A stretch of 64,000 nucleotides of DNA, taken from the NCBI RefSeq assembly GCF_023223525.1, contig NZ_JALPRX010000038.1:1-64000 (forward strand). The letters are read 5' to 3'. Each line of letters begins with the position of its first letter. The first letter of the stretch is position 1. Made by a program: the position numbers and the translations under genes. The notes beneath the pieces are model-generated. The model was not told the origin of the DNA. It saw nothing but the letters and a program-made list of their open reading frames with translations, and made no database searches. The DNA comes from Roseomonas acroporae (GTDB lineage: Bacteria > Pseudomonadota > Alphaproteobacteria > Acetobacterales > Acetobacteraceae). Shown piece after piece: positions 35,673 through 47,443 of the stretch.

Positions 35673-36512
35673 ATGACCTCGATCGGCGGCAGCGGCGCGG
35701 CGCCGCGCCGCGACGCGCCGTCCACCCCGCGTGCCGCCCGGCGCACGGCGGCGCCGGGACGCGCGCCGGCCTGCCGGCGGCACGCCCCGATCCCCCGCGC
35801 CGATGACGGCGACGCGATCCGGCGGCCGCGCCGCCCGTCGTCCCGCCCGCTGCCGGGTCTCGCCTTGCTGTCCGGTCTTGCCCTGCTGCTCGCCGCGGCC
35901 GGCCCCGGGCCCGAGACGTCCGGGACCCCGTGCCGCGCGGGCAGCTTTCCGGCCGATCTCGCGCAGCTCGGCCAGGCGCGCGTCGTCGGCATTCCGCGCG
36001 GCAGCTTCCTGTCCGACGACGACATGCAGGGCTGCCCCGAGGCCGGCGAGTCCTGCCGGATGCACGCCTATGTCGGCACCGGCGGCACGGTGCTGACCGG
36101 CCGGCGCCACGACCGCTTCACCTGCGTCTGGTTCCACGACGGGCGGACCGGCACCGCGGGCTGGATGCGCAGCGCCGAGCTGGCCCCGCAGGCGGCCCCC
36201 TTCAGCCGCGATCCGCCGCTGTCCGCCTGGGCCGGCGACTGGCGCGGCCCGACGGGGGAGGCGCTGACCCTGCGCGCCGAAGGCGACCGGCTCGGCCTCG
36301 TCGTGCCGGCGGGCCGGATGCCCGGCCGGGAGCCCGGCGCGGCAAGGCCGGCGGGCAACCGCCTGTCGCTCTCCGGCCCGCCCGGTGCGGCGGGCGAGGC
36401 ATGCCGGCTGGAGCTGGCGCTGGTCGGGCAGTTCCTCGTGCTGGCCGCCGATGGCTGCGGCGCCGACGGCACGGCGCTGCGCGGCATCTACGGCCGGCCG
36501 CGACCCCGCTAG
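35673..36512 (+). CDS. Hypothetical exported or membrane-anchored cysteine-containing protein
   Basis: 279 residues from ATG 35673; the frame is open to 35577, so the start is uncertain. After a basic N-terminus of about 60 residues there is one hydrophobic segment (GLALLSGLALLLAAAG), then a cysteine-bearing region: TSGTPCRAGSFPA, DDDMQGCPEAGESCRMHAY, RFTCVWFHDGRTGTAGW. The pattern around VLTGRRHD...GWMRSAEL resembles an SH3b-like domain; no named family is recognised. The C-terminal half repeats a WAGDWRGPTGEALTL-type beta motif. The TAG stop lies in the repeat border. Confidence 0.65.
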   Translation: MTSIGGSGAAPRRDAPSTPRAARRTAAPGRAPACRRHAPIPRADDGDAIRRPRRPSSRPLPGLALLSGLALLLAAAGPGPETSGTPCRAGSFPADLAQLGQARVVGIPRGSFLSDDDMQGCPEAGESCRMHAYVGTGGTVLTGRRHDRFTCVWFHDGRTGTAGWMRSAELAPQAAPFSRDPPLSAWAGDWRGPTGEALTLRAEGDRLGLVVPAGRMPGREPGAARPAGNRLSLSGPPGAAGEACRLELALVGQFLVLAADGCGADGTALRGIYGRPRPR

Positions 36513-36700
36513 AGCATTTTCAAGCTGAGCGTCCTCGCTCAGCGGCTCGGAAAATGCGAAAAATCAAAAGGCTGGAGCCGTTCCGGCCTGATACGGTCAG
36601 GCTGGATCGGCTCTAGAGCGGATCGCCGGAGGGCTACTACGCCCGGAGGCATGAATCCGCTCGGAAAACGCGATTCCAACCGGACGGCGTTCCGCTCCAG
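36510..36700. repeat. Modular palindromic repeat cluster A-B-C-D
   Basis: The best-resolved mosaic: module A at 36510-36558, B at 36560-36616 (GGAGCCGTTCCGGCCTGA ... TCGGCTCTAG), C at 36614-36660 (AGAGCGGATCGCC ... GCATGAATCCGCTC) and D at about 36668-36699 (GATTCCAACCGGACGGCGTTCC). CTAGAGC joins modules B and C and ends module A at the gene stop. The rest of the gap to 36820 has nothing recognisable. Confidence 0.85.
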
Positions 36701-36820
36701 GCAGGCCACGGGGGGCCGCCGCGCCATCCGGCCGTGCGCGGACCGCCGGGAATCCGCTCCGGGTCGCGAAGCGCATGACGCGGCCTTGCACGGTTCCGTC
36801 CGGATCGCGACAGTGCCGGC

Positions 36821-37672
36821 ATGGCCACTTCCCCCCAGGACGACGCGCGTGCCGCGCTGGACGCCGCCGGCACCTTGCCGGAGACGGAGCTGGATCTCGC
36901 CGCCGTGGCGCTGCAATTCGCCCGCATCGACCGCCCGGACGCGGACTGGGGCGCGGTGGCGGCGCATCTCTCGACCCTGGCGCGCGCCGCCGTGGCCGCC
37001 GCCATCGCCGACCGCGCGGCCGATGCCGGCGAGCTGGAACGCCGGCGGGCGGCGCTGGCCGGGATCCTGCACGACCAGTTCGGCTACCGCGGCGATTCCG
37101 AGAGCTACGACGACCCCGCCAACGCCAACCTGATCGGCGTGGTGGAACGGCGCCGCGGCCTGCCCGTGGCGCTCGGCATCCTCTGGCTGCACATGGCGGA
37201 GGCGGCGGGCTGGCCGGCCCACGGCATCGACTTCCCCGGCCACTTCCTGGTGGCGCTGCAGGGCGAGCGCGGCCAGCTCGTGGTGGACGTGTTCGACGGC
37301 GGCACGGCGCTGGAAGCGCCGGCGCTGCGGGCGCTGCTCAAGCGCATCGAGGGCGAGAAGGCGGAGCTGCAGCCCGCCCTGCTCGCGCCGATGGAGCGAC
37401 GCGCCGTGCTGCTGCGCCTGCAGAACAACATCAAGCTGCGCCGGCTGCGGGCCGGGGACCTCGCGGCGGCGCTCGACTGCACCGAGGACATGCTGCGCCT
37501 CGCCCCCGAGGCGGCGCCGCTGTGGCGCGAGGCGGGCATGATGAACCACCGCCTGGAGCGGATCGGGGCCGCGCTGTCCTGCCTCGACCGCTACCTCACG
37601 CTGGTGCCGGGAGGCGACTCCGCCGACCGCGTGCGGCTGCTGATGGACGAGCTGCGCAACCGCCTGAACTGA
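36821..37672 (+). CDS. SirB1/YchA-family protein (transglutaminase-like plus TPR)
   Basis: 283 residues. The N-terminal ~190 residues carry the transglutaminase-like domain: LIGVVERRRGLPVALGILWLHM, then GIDFPGHFLVAL. The C-terminal 80 residues are TPR-like helices (KLRRLRAGDLAAALDCTEDML). SirB1 proteins lack an established activity. ATG 36821 gives the usual ELDLAAVALQFARID N-terminus. It lies downstream of the repeat cluster. Confidence 0.88.
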   Translation: MATSPQDDARAALDAAGTLPETELDLAAVALQFARIDRPDADWGAVAAHLSTLARAAVAAAIADRAADAGELERRRAALAGILHDQFGYRGDSESYDDPANANLIGVVERRRGLPVALGILWLHMAEAAGWPAHGIDFPGHFLVALQGERGQLVVDVFDGGTALEAPALRALLKRIEGEKAELQPALLAPMERRAVLLRLQNNIKLRRLRAGDLAAALDCTEDMLRLAPEAAPLWREAGMMNHRLERIGAALSCLDRYLTLVPGGDSADRVRLLMDELRNRLN

Positions 37673-38199
37673 TGGGCCCGCGCGTCCCGGAGATCGGCGC
37701 CGCCCGTTGCCCTTCAGCGGCCGGAAGCGGGCGTCCGGCTGCCGCCGAGGCACGGATCCCTGCGGCAGAAGGGTTTGCCGGCCCGTACCGGTCCTGACCC
37801 GTGCCGGCCGGTATCGGCGCGCGGTTGTTGGGGCGGCCGCGTGCCGGACCGGCGAACCACGCGGGCCCGCGCCTATCGGGCCCGCGCCTGTGCGGATCCT
37901 TGTCGGGATCCTGCACGACTGGCCCGCGGCGGGCCGGCGCGGGAAACCCCTCGCCGGACCTTCCGCCGGCCTTCCGGACGGTTCCGGGTCCGCGCGGCCG
38001 CATCGCCTGCCGCGGCATGCCGCCCGGCCCGGGTGCCGCCGCGCCGGCGCGTCCCGCGCCCCGACCGGAGCCCCACCCCGCCCGCCGACGAGGCGGCAGG
38101 CCCCGCGCGGCCTCGTCGCGCAGTGTCGCTTTGCCTCCCGCGCCGCCTTGTTCCATATTTGTTCTTGTCGGACTCGAAGGCGCGCGGGGAGACTGGTCG
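37673..38199. other. Intergenic region without recognised features
   Basis: About 530 bp, very GC-rich, with a long frame covering 37801-38199 that has no coding character (Pro/Arg/Gly-rich). I see no repeat of the catalogued families. The last 60 bp (TTCCATATTTGTTCTTGTCGG) are less GC-rich and could be a promoter. Confidence 0.5.
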
Positions 38200-38430
38200 G
38201 TGAGCCTGGTTCACAACGAGCGGACGAAGCTGCTCGCCCTGGCGCTCAACACCGCGGCGACGAGCGCCTTCACCGTGGGCGTTCTGGCGCCGGTGGCGGC
38301 GACCTTCTATCAGGTGGGAACGGCGGGGCGCGAACTGTGGGTGGTGGTGCTCGGCGCGATCCTGTGGATCGGCGCCGCGGTCATGCTACATCTGGCCGCA
38401 CGCAGGGTTCTCGGATGGCTCAAGCCGTGA
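38200..38430 (+). CDS. Small two-helix membrane protein
   Basis: 76 residues from GTG 38200, which follows GGGGAG by about eight bases. Two hydrophobic segments: AALNTAATSAFTVGVLAPVAAT-like (about 16-36) and VVVLGAILWIGAAVMLHLAA (about 48-67), with a basic end (RRVLGWLKP). No family recognised. It overlaps the next small gene by four bases (GTGA), so it is likely one of a pair. Confidence 0.6.
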   Translation: MSLVHNERTKLLALALNTAATSAFTVGVLAPVAATFYQVGTAGRELWVVVLGAILWIGAAVMLHLAARRVLGWLKP

Positions 38431-38642
38431 CCGACCACCAGCTCTTCGCCTTCGTCCTGCTGCCGATCGCCGTTCCGGCCGCCGCCTGGGCGCTCGTCCT
38501 GCTCGCCGAGCGACGCGGCGCCGCCAGGCCCTGCCCGGAGGGCAAGGCGGCGGCCGCCCCGCCCCGCCCGGCGCGCGCCGCCGTGTCGGCACGCGCCCCC
38601 GCGCCGTCCCCGGGCTGGCCCGGCCGCCGCTCGCGCGGCTGA
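38427..38642 (+). CDS. Small single-helix membrane protein
   Basis: 71 residues from GTG 38427, overlapping the previous stop; ATG 38415 in the same frame is an alternative. One transmembrane segment (FAFVLLPIAVPAAAWALVLLA) is followed by a basic, Pro/Ala-rich cytosolic tail. No family recognised. Confidence 0.5.
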   Translation: MTDHQLFAFVLLPIAVPAAAWALVLLAERRGAARPCPEGKAAAAPPRPARAAVSARAPAPSPGWPGRRSRG

Positions 38643-38778
38643 TCCGGGCCGCCACGACCGCCGACCGGTCGGGGCGCCGCCCCGGTCCCGCACAGGGGCC
38701 CGCACAGGGTCCCGCAAAGGGGCGGGCTCCCTTCGGGATCGTGGCCGTCCGGGACGGGGGCCGGTCCCGCCGCCCGCG

Positions 38779-39831
38779 TCAGGTGCCGATGCGCACCAGC
38801 ATCTTGCCGAAGTTGCGGCCCTCCAGCATGCCCATGAAGGCGGCGGGCGCGTTCTCCAGCCCGTCCACGATGTCCTCGCGGTAGCGGATCGCGCCGCTGC
38901 GCACCCCGCCGCCGACCTCGCGCCGGAAATCCTCCTGGATGCCGGGGATGCCGAAGAAGTCGTAGTTGATGAAGCCACGGATGGTCAGGCTCTTGGTCAG
39001 CACGTCGCGCATCAGCCCGGGCAGCCGGTCGGGGCCGGCGGGCGGCGTGCCGCCGCCGCTGTACTGCGCGATCAGCCCGCAGACCGGGATGCGCGCGTAG
39101 CGGTTCAGCAGCGGGATCACCGCCTCCAGCACCGGCCCCGCCACGTTCTCGAAGTACACGTCGATGCCCTTGGGGCAGGCGGCGGCGAGCTGCGCCGGGA
39201 AGTCCGCCGCGCGGTGGTCGATGGCGGCGTCGAAGCCCAGCTCGCCGCGCACATGCGCGCACTTCTCCGGCCCGCCCGCGATGCCGACCGCCCGCGCCCC
39301 GGCCAGGCGCGCGAGCTGCCCGACCAGCGAGCCGACCGGCCCGCTCGCCGCCGCCACCACCACCGTCTCGCCCGGCTTCGGCTGGCCGATCACGCGCATG
39401 CCGGAATAGGCGGTGAAGCCCGGCATGCCGAGCACGCCGAGCGCCGTGCTCACCGGCGCCTCGGCGGGATCGATGCGGCGCAGGCCCTTGCCGTCCATCA
39501 CCGCGTGGGTCTGCCAGCCCATGCGCGCCAGCACGATGGTGCCGACGGGGCGCGACGGGTCGTTCGACTCCACCACCTCGGCGACGCACTCGCCCTCCAT
39601 CACGCCGTCCAGCGGCACCGGCGGGGCGTAGGACTTCCGGTCGTCCATCCGCCCGCGCATGTAGGGGTCGAGCGAGAGGTAGAGGGCGCGCAGCACCACC
39701 TGCCCGGGGCCGGGCGGCGGCAGCGGCGCCGTCTCCAGGCGGAAGTCGCTCGCCTTCGGCTTTCCCTGCGGGCGGGCGGCGAGGACGATGCGCCGCGTCG
39801 TCCTGTCGTCGGATGTCGTCGTACCACTCAT
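38779..39831 (-). CDS. NADP-dependent MDR oxidoreductase (CurA/leukotriene reductase-like)
   Basis: 350 residues from ATG 39831. It belongs to the zinc-free MDR group of NADPH-dependent alkenal/one reductases: LYLSLDPYMRGRMDD, MPGFTAYSGMRVIGQPKPGETVVVAAASGPVGS (Rossmann glycine motif), FENVAGPVLEAV, and the terminal NFGKMLVRIG. Such enzymes reduce alpha,beta-unsaturated aldehydes and ketones. It is transcribed on its own; a GC-rich repeat lies upstream. Confidence 0.9.
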   Translation of the reverse strand: MSGTTTSDDRTTRRIVLAARPQGKPKASDFRLETAPLPPPGPGQVVLRALYLSLDPYMRGRMDDRKSYAPPVPLDGVMEGECVAEVVESNDPSRPVGTIVLARMGWQTHAVMDGKGLRRIDPAEAPVSTALGVLGMPGFTAYSGMRVIGQPKPGETVVVAAASGPVGSLVGQLARLAGARAVGIAGGPEKCAHVRGELGFDAAIDHRAADFPAQLAAACPKGIDVYFENVAGPVLEAVIPLLNRYARIPVCGLIAQYSGGGTPPAGPDRLPGLMRDVLTKSLTIRGFINYDFFGIPGIQEDFRREVGGGVRSGAIRYREDIVDGLENAPAAFMGMLEGRNFGKMLVRIGT

Positions 39832-39914
39832 GGCGTCTCTCCCTGTCGTCCGGCGGTCTTCCCGCCATGCGGACCGCATCCCGGTGCCGGCACGGCCGGG
39901 GCCCCGTCCCGAGC

Positions 39915-39992
39915 CCCGCCCCCCCCACCCCGGCCAGGGGGCGTTGCCCCTTGGACCCCACCAAGGGGGGAAGCCCTCTTGGAATCCCCGTC
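39915..39992. repeat. GC-rich hairpin repeat, second family
   Basis: A stretch with CCAGGGGGCGTTGCCCCTTGG followed by CCAAGGGGGGAAGCCC, a hairpin-rich unit of the kind also found near 3.9 and 46.5 kb. It lies between ubiH-like and oxidoreductase genes, both on the minus strand. Confidence 0.6.
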
Positions 39993-40046
39993 GCGAAAAG
40001 ACCTGTCCGCCTGTCCGCCTCGCCCCGGGCAGCCCGCACCTGCCGC

Positions 40047-41423
40047 TCAGCCGGGCAGCAGCCCGCGCCCGGCGAGCAGTCCCGGCGGGTTCGGCCCGAG
40101 CCCCATCGCCTGCCGCGCGAAGAAGCGCTTCAGCGGCGGGATGCGGTTCACCGCGGCGATGCCGAGGTCGCGCGCCAGCCGCACCGGGCCGAGATCGTTG
40201 CCGAACAGCCGCTCCAGCGCGTGCGTCGCGCCCAGCATGACCAGCGAGTCCGGCCGCCGCCGCGCCTGGTAGCGCGCGAGCAGCGCCGCCTCGCCCACGT
40301 CGGCCCCCGCGTTGTGCGCCTCGATCACCAGCTCGGCCAGCACCGCCACGTCGCGGAAGCCGAGGTTGAGGCCCTGGCCGGCGATCGGGTGGATGCCGTG
40401 CGCCGCGTCGCCCACCAGCGCCAGCCGCGTCGCCGTGTAGCGCGCGGCGTGCAGCGCCGCGAGCGGGTAGGACCAGCGCCGCCCGATCGGCCAGACCCGG
40501 CCGAGCCGGCCGCCGACGCGCCGGTCCAGCTCGCGCGCGTACTCGGCGTCGGGCAGGCGCAGGAAGCGCTCGGCCAGGGCGCGCGGCTCGCTCCAGACCA
40601 GCGCGCTGGCATGGACGAGGCCCTCCGGCATTCCCCCTGGCACCCCCCCTTGCGCCCGCACCACCTCGGCCGGCGGGTCGGCGAGCGGCAACTGCGCGAA
40701 GGGGCCGTTCGGCAGGAACTGCTCCAGCGCCACGTTGCCGTGCGGCCGCTCATGCGCGAAGGCGCCGACCAGCGCGATGCGGTGGTAGTCGAGCCGCGCC
40801 GCCGGGATGCCGGCCTGCCGCCGCAGCGGGCTCTGCCGTCCCTCGGCCGCGACCACCAGCCGGGCATGGATCACGGTCCCGTCCGCGAGGCGCAGCGTGG
40901 CGCCCTCCGGCCGCCGCTCCGCCCGCGCCTCGGCCGGGGCGAGGACGCGCAGCGCCGGCAGCGCCGCCAGCCGCGCGTTGAGGGCCACGCGCAGCGCCCG
41001 CGCCTCCACCATCCAGCCGAACGGCTCCTCGCCCAGCTCCTCGTGCGCGAAGGTCAGCGCCAGCGGCGAGGGCGCCTCGCCGGGGCGGCCATCGGCGACG
41101 TGGATGCCGAGGATCGGGCAGGGCGTGTTCGGCAGGCAGGCCCAGATGCCGGCCGCCTCCAGCAGCCGCTTCGAGGCGAGCGCGATGGCGTAGGCGCGGC
41201 CGTCGAAGGCCGGCAGCTCCATCGGCGGCAGGGGCTGGCTGTCCACCACCGCCGTCGGCACGCCGGCGGCGGCGAGGGTGGCGGCGAGGCTCGCCCCCAC
41301 CGGCCCGGCGCCCACCACGCACACCGCCACCTCGATCGCCGCCGCGCCGCCCCCCGGGCGGGCGGCGGCGCGGTCGGGAAGGGCGGTGCCGACGCAATCG
41401 GCGCTGGCTGGAATCGCTTGCAT
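40047..41423 (-). CDS. UbiH/UbiF/Coq6-family FAD monooxygenase
   Basis: 458 residues from ATG 41423. FAD fingerprint VCVVGAGPVGASLAATLAAAG near residue 34, the central region and the C-terminal FAD-ribose motif LVGDAAHGIHPIAGQGLNLGFRDVAVL. The family hydroxylates the ubiquinone ring. Which position it acts on (UbiH, UbiF, UbiI or UbiL/UbiM class) cannot be settled from sequence reading alone. The start is divergent from glnK across 163 bp. Confidence 0.9.
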   Translation of the reverse strand: MQAIPASADCVGTALPDRAAARPGGGAAAIEVAVCVVGAGPVGASLAATLAAAGVPTAVVDSQPLPPMELPAFDGRAYAIALASKRLLEAAGIWACLPNTPCPILGIHVADGRPGEAPSPLALTFAHEELGEEPFGWMVEARALRVALNARLAALPALRVLAPAEARAERRPEGATLRLADGTVIHARLVVAAEGRQSPLRRQAGIPAARLDYHRIALVGAFAHERPHGNVALEQFLPNGPFAQLPLADPPAEVVRAQGGVPGGMPEGLVHASALVWSEPRALAERFLRLPDAEYARELDRRVGGRLGRVWPIGRRWSYPLAALHAARYTATRLALVGDAAHGIHPIAGQGLNLGFRDVAVLAELVIEAHNAGADVGEAALLARYQARRRPDSLVMLGATHALERLFGNDLGPVRLARDLGIAAVNRIPPLKRFFARQAMGLGPNPPGLLAGRGLLPG

Positions 41424-41535
41424 GGGGCCATCATGCCGCGCCCGCTCACCGCTGTCGCGCCACGGTTGGATGCCCAGGAATTGGGCAGAAGGGCGGTCCG
41501 CGCCGCGGTCGCGCGACGCTCGGCTTCGCTGCTGA

Positions 41536-41925
<390 letters not shown>

Positions 41926-41991
41926 GCGGCGCGCCGGCGCACCGGGATCAAAGAGCCGAACGATTGGTCGGTGAATAAGGGGATTGTTGAG

Positions 41992-43407
<1,416 letters not shown>

Positions 43408-43416
43408 GACCCGGAC

Positions 43417-43490
43417 GGGTGGCGGGGCCCCGCCACCCGCTCGGCCCTGGCATATCGGAGGGCGGGAAGGGCGGGCCCTTCCCGCCCTTC
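43417..43490 (+). terminator. Hairpins downstream of amtB
   Basis: A perfect 22-nt palindrome (GGGTGGCGGGG/CCCCGCCACCC, 43417-43438) and a second hairpin GGGCGGGAAGGGC/GCCCTTCCCGCCC (about 43460-43488), followed by a short TTCCGTGTTCC. They likely terminate glnK-amtB. The remainder of the 337-bp gap to ftsK contains no recognised element. Confidence 0.7.
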
Positions 43491-43744
43491 CGTGTTCCGG
43501 GCCCATCGCCGCCCCGCCGTCGCCGCTCCCCCATTGCCGCCATGGGCGCCGCCATGGCGGCGCCGCCGCCGGGACGGAGCCGCGGCGCCCGCCTGCCGGG
43601 GGCCGCCCGCCCCGGGCGCATGCCGCCCGGCCTCCGGATCGTCGCCACGGGGCGAGTCGCGGCGTGAGGAACGTCGCGCAAAGCCCTGTCGGCGGCCGAT
43701 TCGCGGCTGGCATCGCCCGGCCTCCCGCCGTTATCGTCGCGCCC

Positions 43745-46423
43745 ATGTCCCGCACCGCCCTCGGCCGCTCCGCGCCCGGACGCCCGCTCGCCAGCCGCCT
43801 TCCCGGCGCCCGCGCCTTCGCCTCGCCGGCGGTGCGCGCCATCCTCCGCCGCAGGGCCTGGGAGGTGATGGGGCTGCTGCTCGGCCTCGCCGGGCTGGTG
43901 CTGCTGGTGGCGCTGGCCAGCCACGACCCGGCGGACCCGTCGCTCTCCACCGCCACGGCGCGGCAGCCCACCAACCTCGCCGGGCCGATCGGCGCCGTCG
44001 CCTCGGACCTGCTGCTGCAGGGCTTCGGCTTCGCCGGCGCGCTCCCGGCCTTCTGCCTGCTGGTCTGGGCCTCGCGGCTCGCCATGCATCGCGGCCTCGG
44101 CGTCGTGCCGGCGCGGATCGCCGGGCTGCTCGCCTCGCTGCCGCTCGCCGCCGCGACTCTCGCGCTGGCGCCGCTGCCCGCCGCGGCGCCGACCGAGGTG
44201 GGGCCGGGGGGCGCCGCCGGGCCCATCGTGGTGCGGGCGATGCGCGATCTGTTCGGCGGCTGGTTCGGGCCGCTCGGCCAGCTCGTCGCCGAGGTGACCC
44301 TGGTGCTCGGCGCGCTGCTGGCCGTCTTCGTCGCGAGCGGCCTTTCCGCCGGCGAGTGGGGGCGCGCCGGCCGCGCCACGATCGGCGGCGGGCGGTTCCT
44401 GGGCCGCTTCCTCGGCCGGGCCGCGCGGCGTGGCCGCGGGCCGGTGCCCATGGCGCCGTCCGACCCCGGGGAGGAGCGCCGCGCCAGGGTGCGGCGCGCG
44501 GCGGCGCCCGCCATGGTGCCGGAGGCGGCGCCGCGCCGCCCGGCGCTGCTCGGCTGGTTCCGCAACCCGTTGGGCGACCTGTTCGCGCCGCGCGCCCGCC
44601 GGCCCCTGCGCGGCGAGCCGGCGGCGCCGCTGGCCGAGATCCTGCGTGGCGCCGAGCTGGCCATCGACGACCGCGCCGCGCCCGCCTTCGAGCCGCCCGC
44701 CGCCGCGGCGGCGCCCGGCGGCCCCGCCGCGTCCCGGCCGGCCGCCCGACCGGCCACCGGGGCCGCCGTCGGCTCCCCCCCGGCCGCGCGCGCGATGCAC
44801 GACGAGGACGAGCTGCGGCCGCCGCCGCCGCCCGTCGTGCCCGCGAAGGACGACCGCAGGCCGGCGCCGGCGCGGCCCGCGCCGCCCCGGGGCGCCGCCC
44901 CCGCCGCCGAGAACCGCTGGACCCTGCCGCCGCTGGAGCTGCTGGTCGCCCCGCCCGCCAAGCGCGTCGGCCGCCCGAGCGACGAGGCGCTGCAGCAGAC
45001 CGCGCGCCTGCTGGAGAGCGTGCTGGAGGATTACGGCGTGCGCGGCCGCATCGGCGAGATCCGCCCCGGCCCCGTCGTCACCCTCTACGAGCTGGAGCCC
45101 GCGCCCGGCACCAAGTCGGCGCGCGTGATCGGCCTCGCCGACGACATCGCGCGCTCCATGTGCGTCACCGCCGTGCGCATCGCGACCGTCCCCGGCCGCA
45201 ACGTGATCGGCGTCGAGATGCCGAACAACAAGCGCGAGACGGTGTATCTCACCGAGCTGCTGGACGGCCCGGACTGGCGCCAGCATCCGGGCCGGCTCAA
45301 CCTCGCCCTCGGCAAGGACATCGGCGGCGGGCCGGTGATCGCCGACCTCGCGCGCATGCCGCACCTGCTGATCGCCGGCACCACCGGCTCGGGCAAGTCG
45401 GTCGCGATCAACACCATGATCCTGAGTCTGCTCTACCGGCTCAGCCCCGACGAGTGCCGCTTCATCATGATCGACCCGAAGATGCTGGAGCTGTCGGTCT
45501 ACGACCGCATCCCGCACCTGCTGGCGCCGGTCGTGACCGAGCCCGCCAAGGCGATCGGCGCGCTGAAGTGGACGGTGCGCGAGATGGAGAAGCGCTACCG
45601 CGCGATGAGCCAGCTCTCCGTCCGCAACATCGCCGGCTACAACGAGAAGGTGCAGGCCGCGCGGAGCCGCGGCGAGATGCTGACCCGCCGCGTGCAGACC
45701 GGCTTCGACCCCGACACCGGCAAGCCGGTCTTCGAGGAGCAGAGCCTGGCGCTGGAGCCGCTGCCGATGATCGTCGTCGTCATCGACGAGATGGCGGACC
45801 TGATGATCGTCGCCGGCAAGGAGATCGAGGCCGCCGTGCAGCGCCTCGCGCAGATGGCCCGCGCCGCCGGCATCCACGTCATCATGGCGACGCAGCGCCC
45901 CTCGGTGGACGTCATCACCGGCACCATCAAGGCGAACTTCCCGACCCGCATCTCCTTCCAGGTGACGAGCAAGATCGACAGCCGCACCATCCTGGGCGAG
46001 ATGGGCGCCGAGCAGCTCCTGGGCCAGGGCGACATGCTGCACATGGCCGGCGGCGGCCGCGTCAGCCGCGTGCACGGCCCCTACGTCTCGGACGACGAGG
46101 TGGAGCGCGTGGTGGAATTCCTGCGCGAGCAGGGTGAGCCCGCCTACATCGAGGAGGTCACCGAGGCCGAGGAGGAGCTGGACGGCGAGGGCGGCGGGGC
46201 CGGCATCGCGGGGGCGAGCGACGGCGAGAAGAACCTGTTCGATCGCGCCGTCGACCTCGTCAGCCGCGAGGGCAAGTGCTCGACCAGCTTCATCCAGCGC
46301 CACCTCGCCATCGGCTACAACCGCGCGGCCAAGCTGGTGGAGCAGATGGAGAAGGAGGGCATCGTCGGCCCCTCCAACCATGTCGGCAAGCGCGAGGTGC
46401 TGGCACGGCGGACGGAGGACTGA
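43745..46423 (+). CDS. ftsK: DNA translocase FtsK
   Basis: 892 residues. Four membrane helices occupy the first ~200 residues, then a Pro/Ala-rich linker, then the motor: alpha domain ([19 protein letters not shown]), RecA-like domain with Walker A GTTGSGKS (545-552) and Walker [14 protein letters not shown], and the winged-helix gamma domain ([33 protein letters not shown]) that reads KOPS. It coordinates chromosome dimer resolution with division. Start ATG 43745; an upstream in-frame ATG at 43664 is less likely. Confidence 0.95.
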   Translation: MSRTALGRSAPGRPLASRLPGARAFASPAVRAILRRRAWEVMGLLLGLAGLVLLVALASHDPADPSLSTATARQPTNLAGPIGAVASDLLLQGFGFAGALPAFCLLVWASRLAMHRGLGVVPARIAGLLASLPLAAATLALAPLPAAAPTEVGPGGAAGPIVVRAMRDLFGGWFGPLGQLVAEVTLVLGALLAVFVASGLSAGEWGRAGRATIGGGRFLGRFLGRAARRGRGPVPMAPSDPGEERRARVRRAAAPAMVPEAAPRRPALLGWFRNPLGDLFAPRARRPLRGEPAAPLAEILRGAELAIDDRAAPAFEPPAAAAAPGGPAASRPAARPATGAAVGSPPAARAMHDEDELRPPPPPVVPAKDDRRPAPARPAPPRGAAPAAENRWTLPPLELLVAPPAKRVGRPSDEALQQTARLLESVLEDYGVRGRIGEIRPGPVVTLYELEPAPGTKSARVIGLADDIARSMCVTAVRIATVPGRNVIGVEMPNNKRETVYLTELLDGPDWRQHPGRLNLALGKDIGGGPVIADLARMPHLLIAGTTGSGKSVAINTMILSLLYRLSPDECRFIMIDPKMLELSVYDRIPHLLAPVVTEPAKAIGALKWTVREMEKRYRAMSQLSVRNIAGYNEKVQAARSRGEMLTRRVQTGFDPDTGKPVFEEQSLALEPLPMIVVVIDEMADLMIVAGKEIEAAVQRLAQMARAAGIHVIMATQRPSVDVITGTIKANFPTRISFQVTSKIDSRTILGEMGAEQLLGQGDMLHMAGGGRVSRVHGPYVSDDEVERVVEFLREQGEPAYIEEVTEAEEELDGEGGGAGIAGASDGEKNLFDRAVDLVSREGKCSTSFIQRHLAIGYNRAAKLVEQMEKEGIVGPSNHVGKREVLARRTED

Positions 46424-46443
46424 ACCCGGGGGGGCGCGCCGCC

Positions 46444-46660
46444 TCGCCCGGACCCCGTCCGTTCCCCGGGGAAGGCTCTGCCTTCCCCGGACCCCATCCG
46501 GCAGGAGGGCGAGGCCCTCCTGCACCTCTGTTCGTTTTCAGGCCCGGGTGTCGAACTGCCCGGGTGCCCTTTTCGAATGGGGGTTCCAAGGGGGTTTCGC
46601 CCCTTGGTGGGAGGGGTGCAGGGGAGGGCAACGCCCTCCCTGCCGGGGTCCGGGGCGGAG
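46444..46660. repeat. GGAAGGC/GGAGGGC hairpin repeats downstream of ftsK
   Basis: Several related hairpin units: GGGGAAGGCTCTGCCTTCCCC, then GGAGGGCGAGGCCCTCC, then AGGGAGGGCGTTGCCCTCCC-like. They are interspersed with GACCCCATCC-type spacers. The family also occurs near 3.9 kb. They fill the gap between convergent ftsK and the enoyl-CoA hydratase gene. Confidence 0.7.
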
Positions 46661-46666
46661 CCCCGC

Positions 46667-47443
46667 TCAGCGCCCCGTCCAGCGCGCCGGCCGCTTCGCC
46701 AGGAAGGCGTCGACCCCCTCGCGGAAGTCGTCGCTGGTGAAGCACATCGTCACCAGGTCGTCGCCCTTCACGTTGCGCATCGCCGCCCGCAGCCGGCGCA
46801 TCGCCTCCTTGGTCGCGCGCAGCGTCAGCGGCGCGTGCCCCGCCACCGTCCGCGCCAGCTCCTCGGCCCGCGGCATCAGCTCCTCCAGCGGCACCACGGC
46901 GGAGAGCAGGCCGATCGCCTTCGCCTCCTCCGCCTCCACCAGCCGCGCCGTGAAGACGAGGTCGAGCACCCGCGCCGGGCCGATCAGCGCCGCCAGCCGC
47001 CCGTAATTCGCCATCGACAGGCAATTCCCCAGCGTCTTGGCGATGGGGAAGCCGAAGCGCGCATTGGCCGCGCCGATGCGCAGGTCGCACACCGCGGCGA
47101 TGGCCGCCCCGCCGCCGGTGCAGGCCCCGGCGATGGCGGCGATGGTTGGCTTCGGGCAGTTCTCCAGCGCCACCAGGATGCGGTCGATCCGCGATTCGTA
47201 GGCCAGCGCGTCCTCGGGCGAGGAGAAGGCGCGGAATTGCGAGATGTCGGTGCCCGCCGCGAAGGCCTTCTCGCCGGCGCCGGTCAGCAGCAGCACCTTC
47301 ACCGCCGGGTCGTCGGCGGCACCGTTCGCGATCTCGGCCAGGCGCTCGTACATGGCGAAGGTCAGCGCGTTGCGCGCCTGCGGCCGGTTCAGCGTGACGC
47401 GGCCGATGCCGTCGCGCACCTCGTAGAGCAGTTCCTCGGTCAT
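46667..47443 (-). CDS. Enoyl-CoA hydratase/isomerase family protein
   Basis: 258 residues from ATG 47443. Crotonase fold with the oxyanion-hole loops: [11 protein letters not shown] (first) and [19 protein letters not shown]-like ([20 protein letters not shown], second). It is likely involved in fatty-acid or CoA-thioester metabolism; substrate unknown. In position corresponding to the second catalytic acid region is [22 protein letters not shown]. Divergent from the LLM gene. Confidence 0.88.
   Translation of the reverse strand: MTEELLYEVRDGIGRVTLNRPQARNALTFAMYERLAEIANGAADDPAVKVLLLTGAGEKAFAAGTDISQFRAFSSPEDALAYESRIDRILVALENCPKPTIAAIAGACTGGGAAIAAVCDLRIGAANARFGFPIAKTLGNCLSMANYGRLAALIGPARVLDLVFTARLVEAEEAKAIGLLSAVVPLEELMPRAEELARTVAGHAPLTLRATKEAMRRLRAAMRNVKGDDLVTMCFTSDDFREGVDAFLAKRPARWTGR

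Noticed and set aside
37801-38199. N-terminal extension of the small membrane protein at 38200
   Set aside because: The 130 upstream residues are Pro/Arg-rich without conserved features; the GTG at 38200 has a good GGGGAG site.
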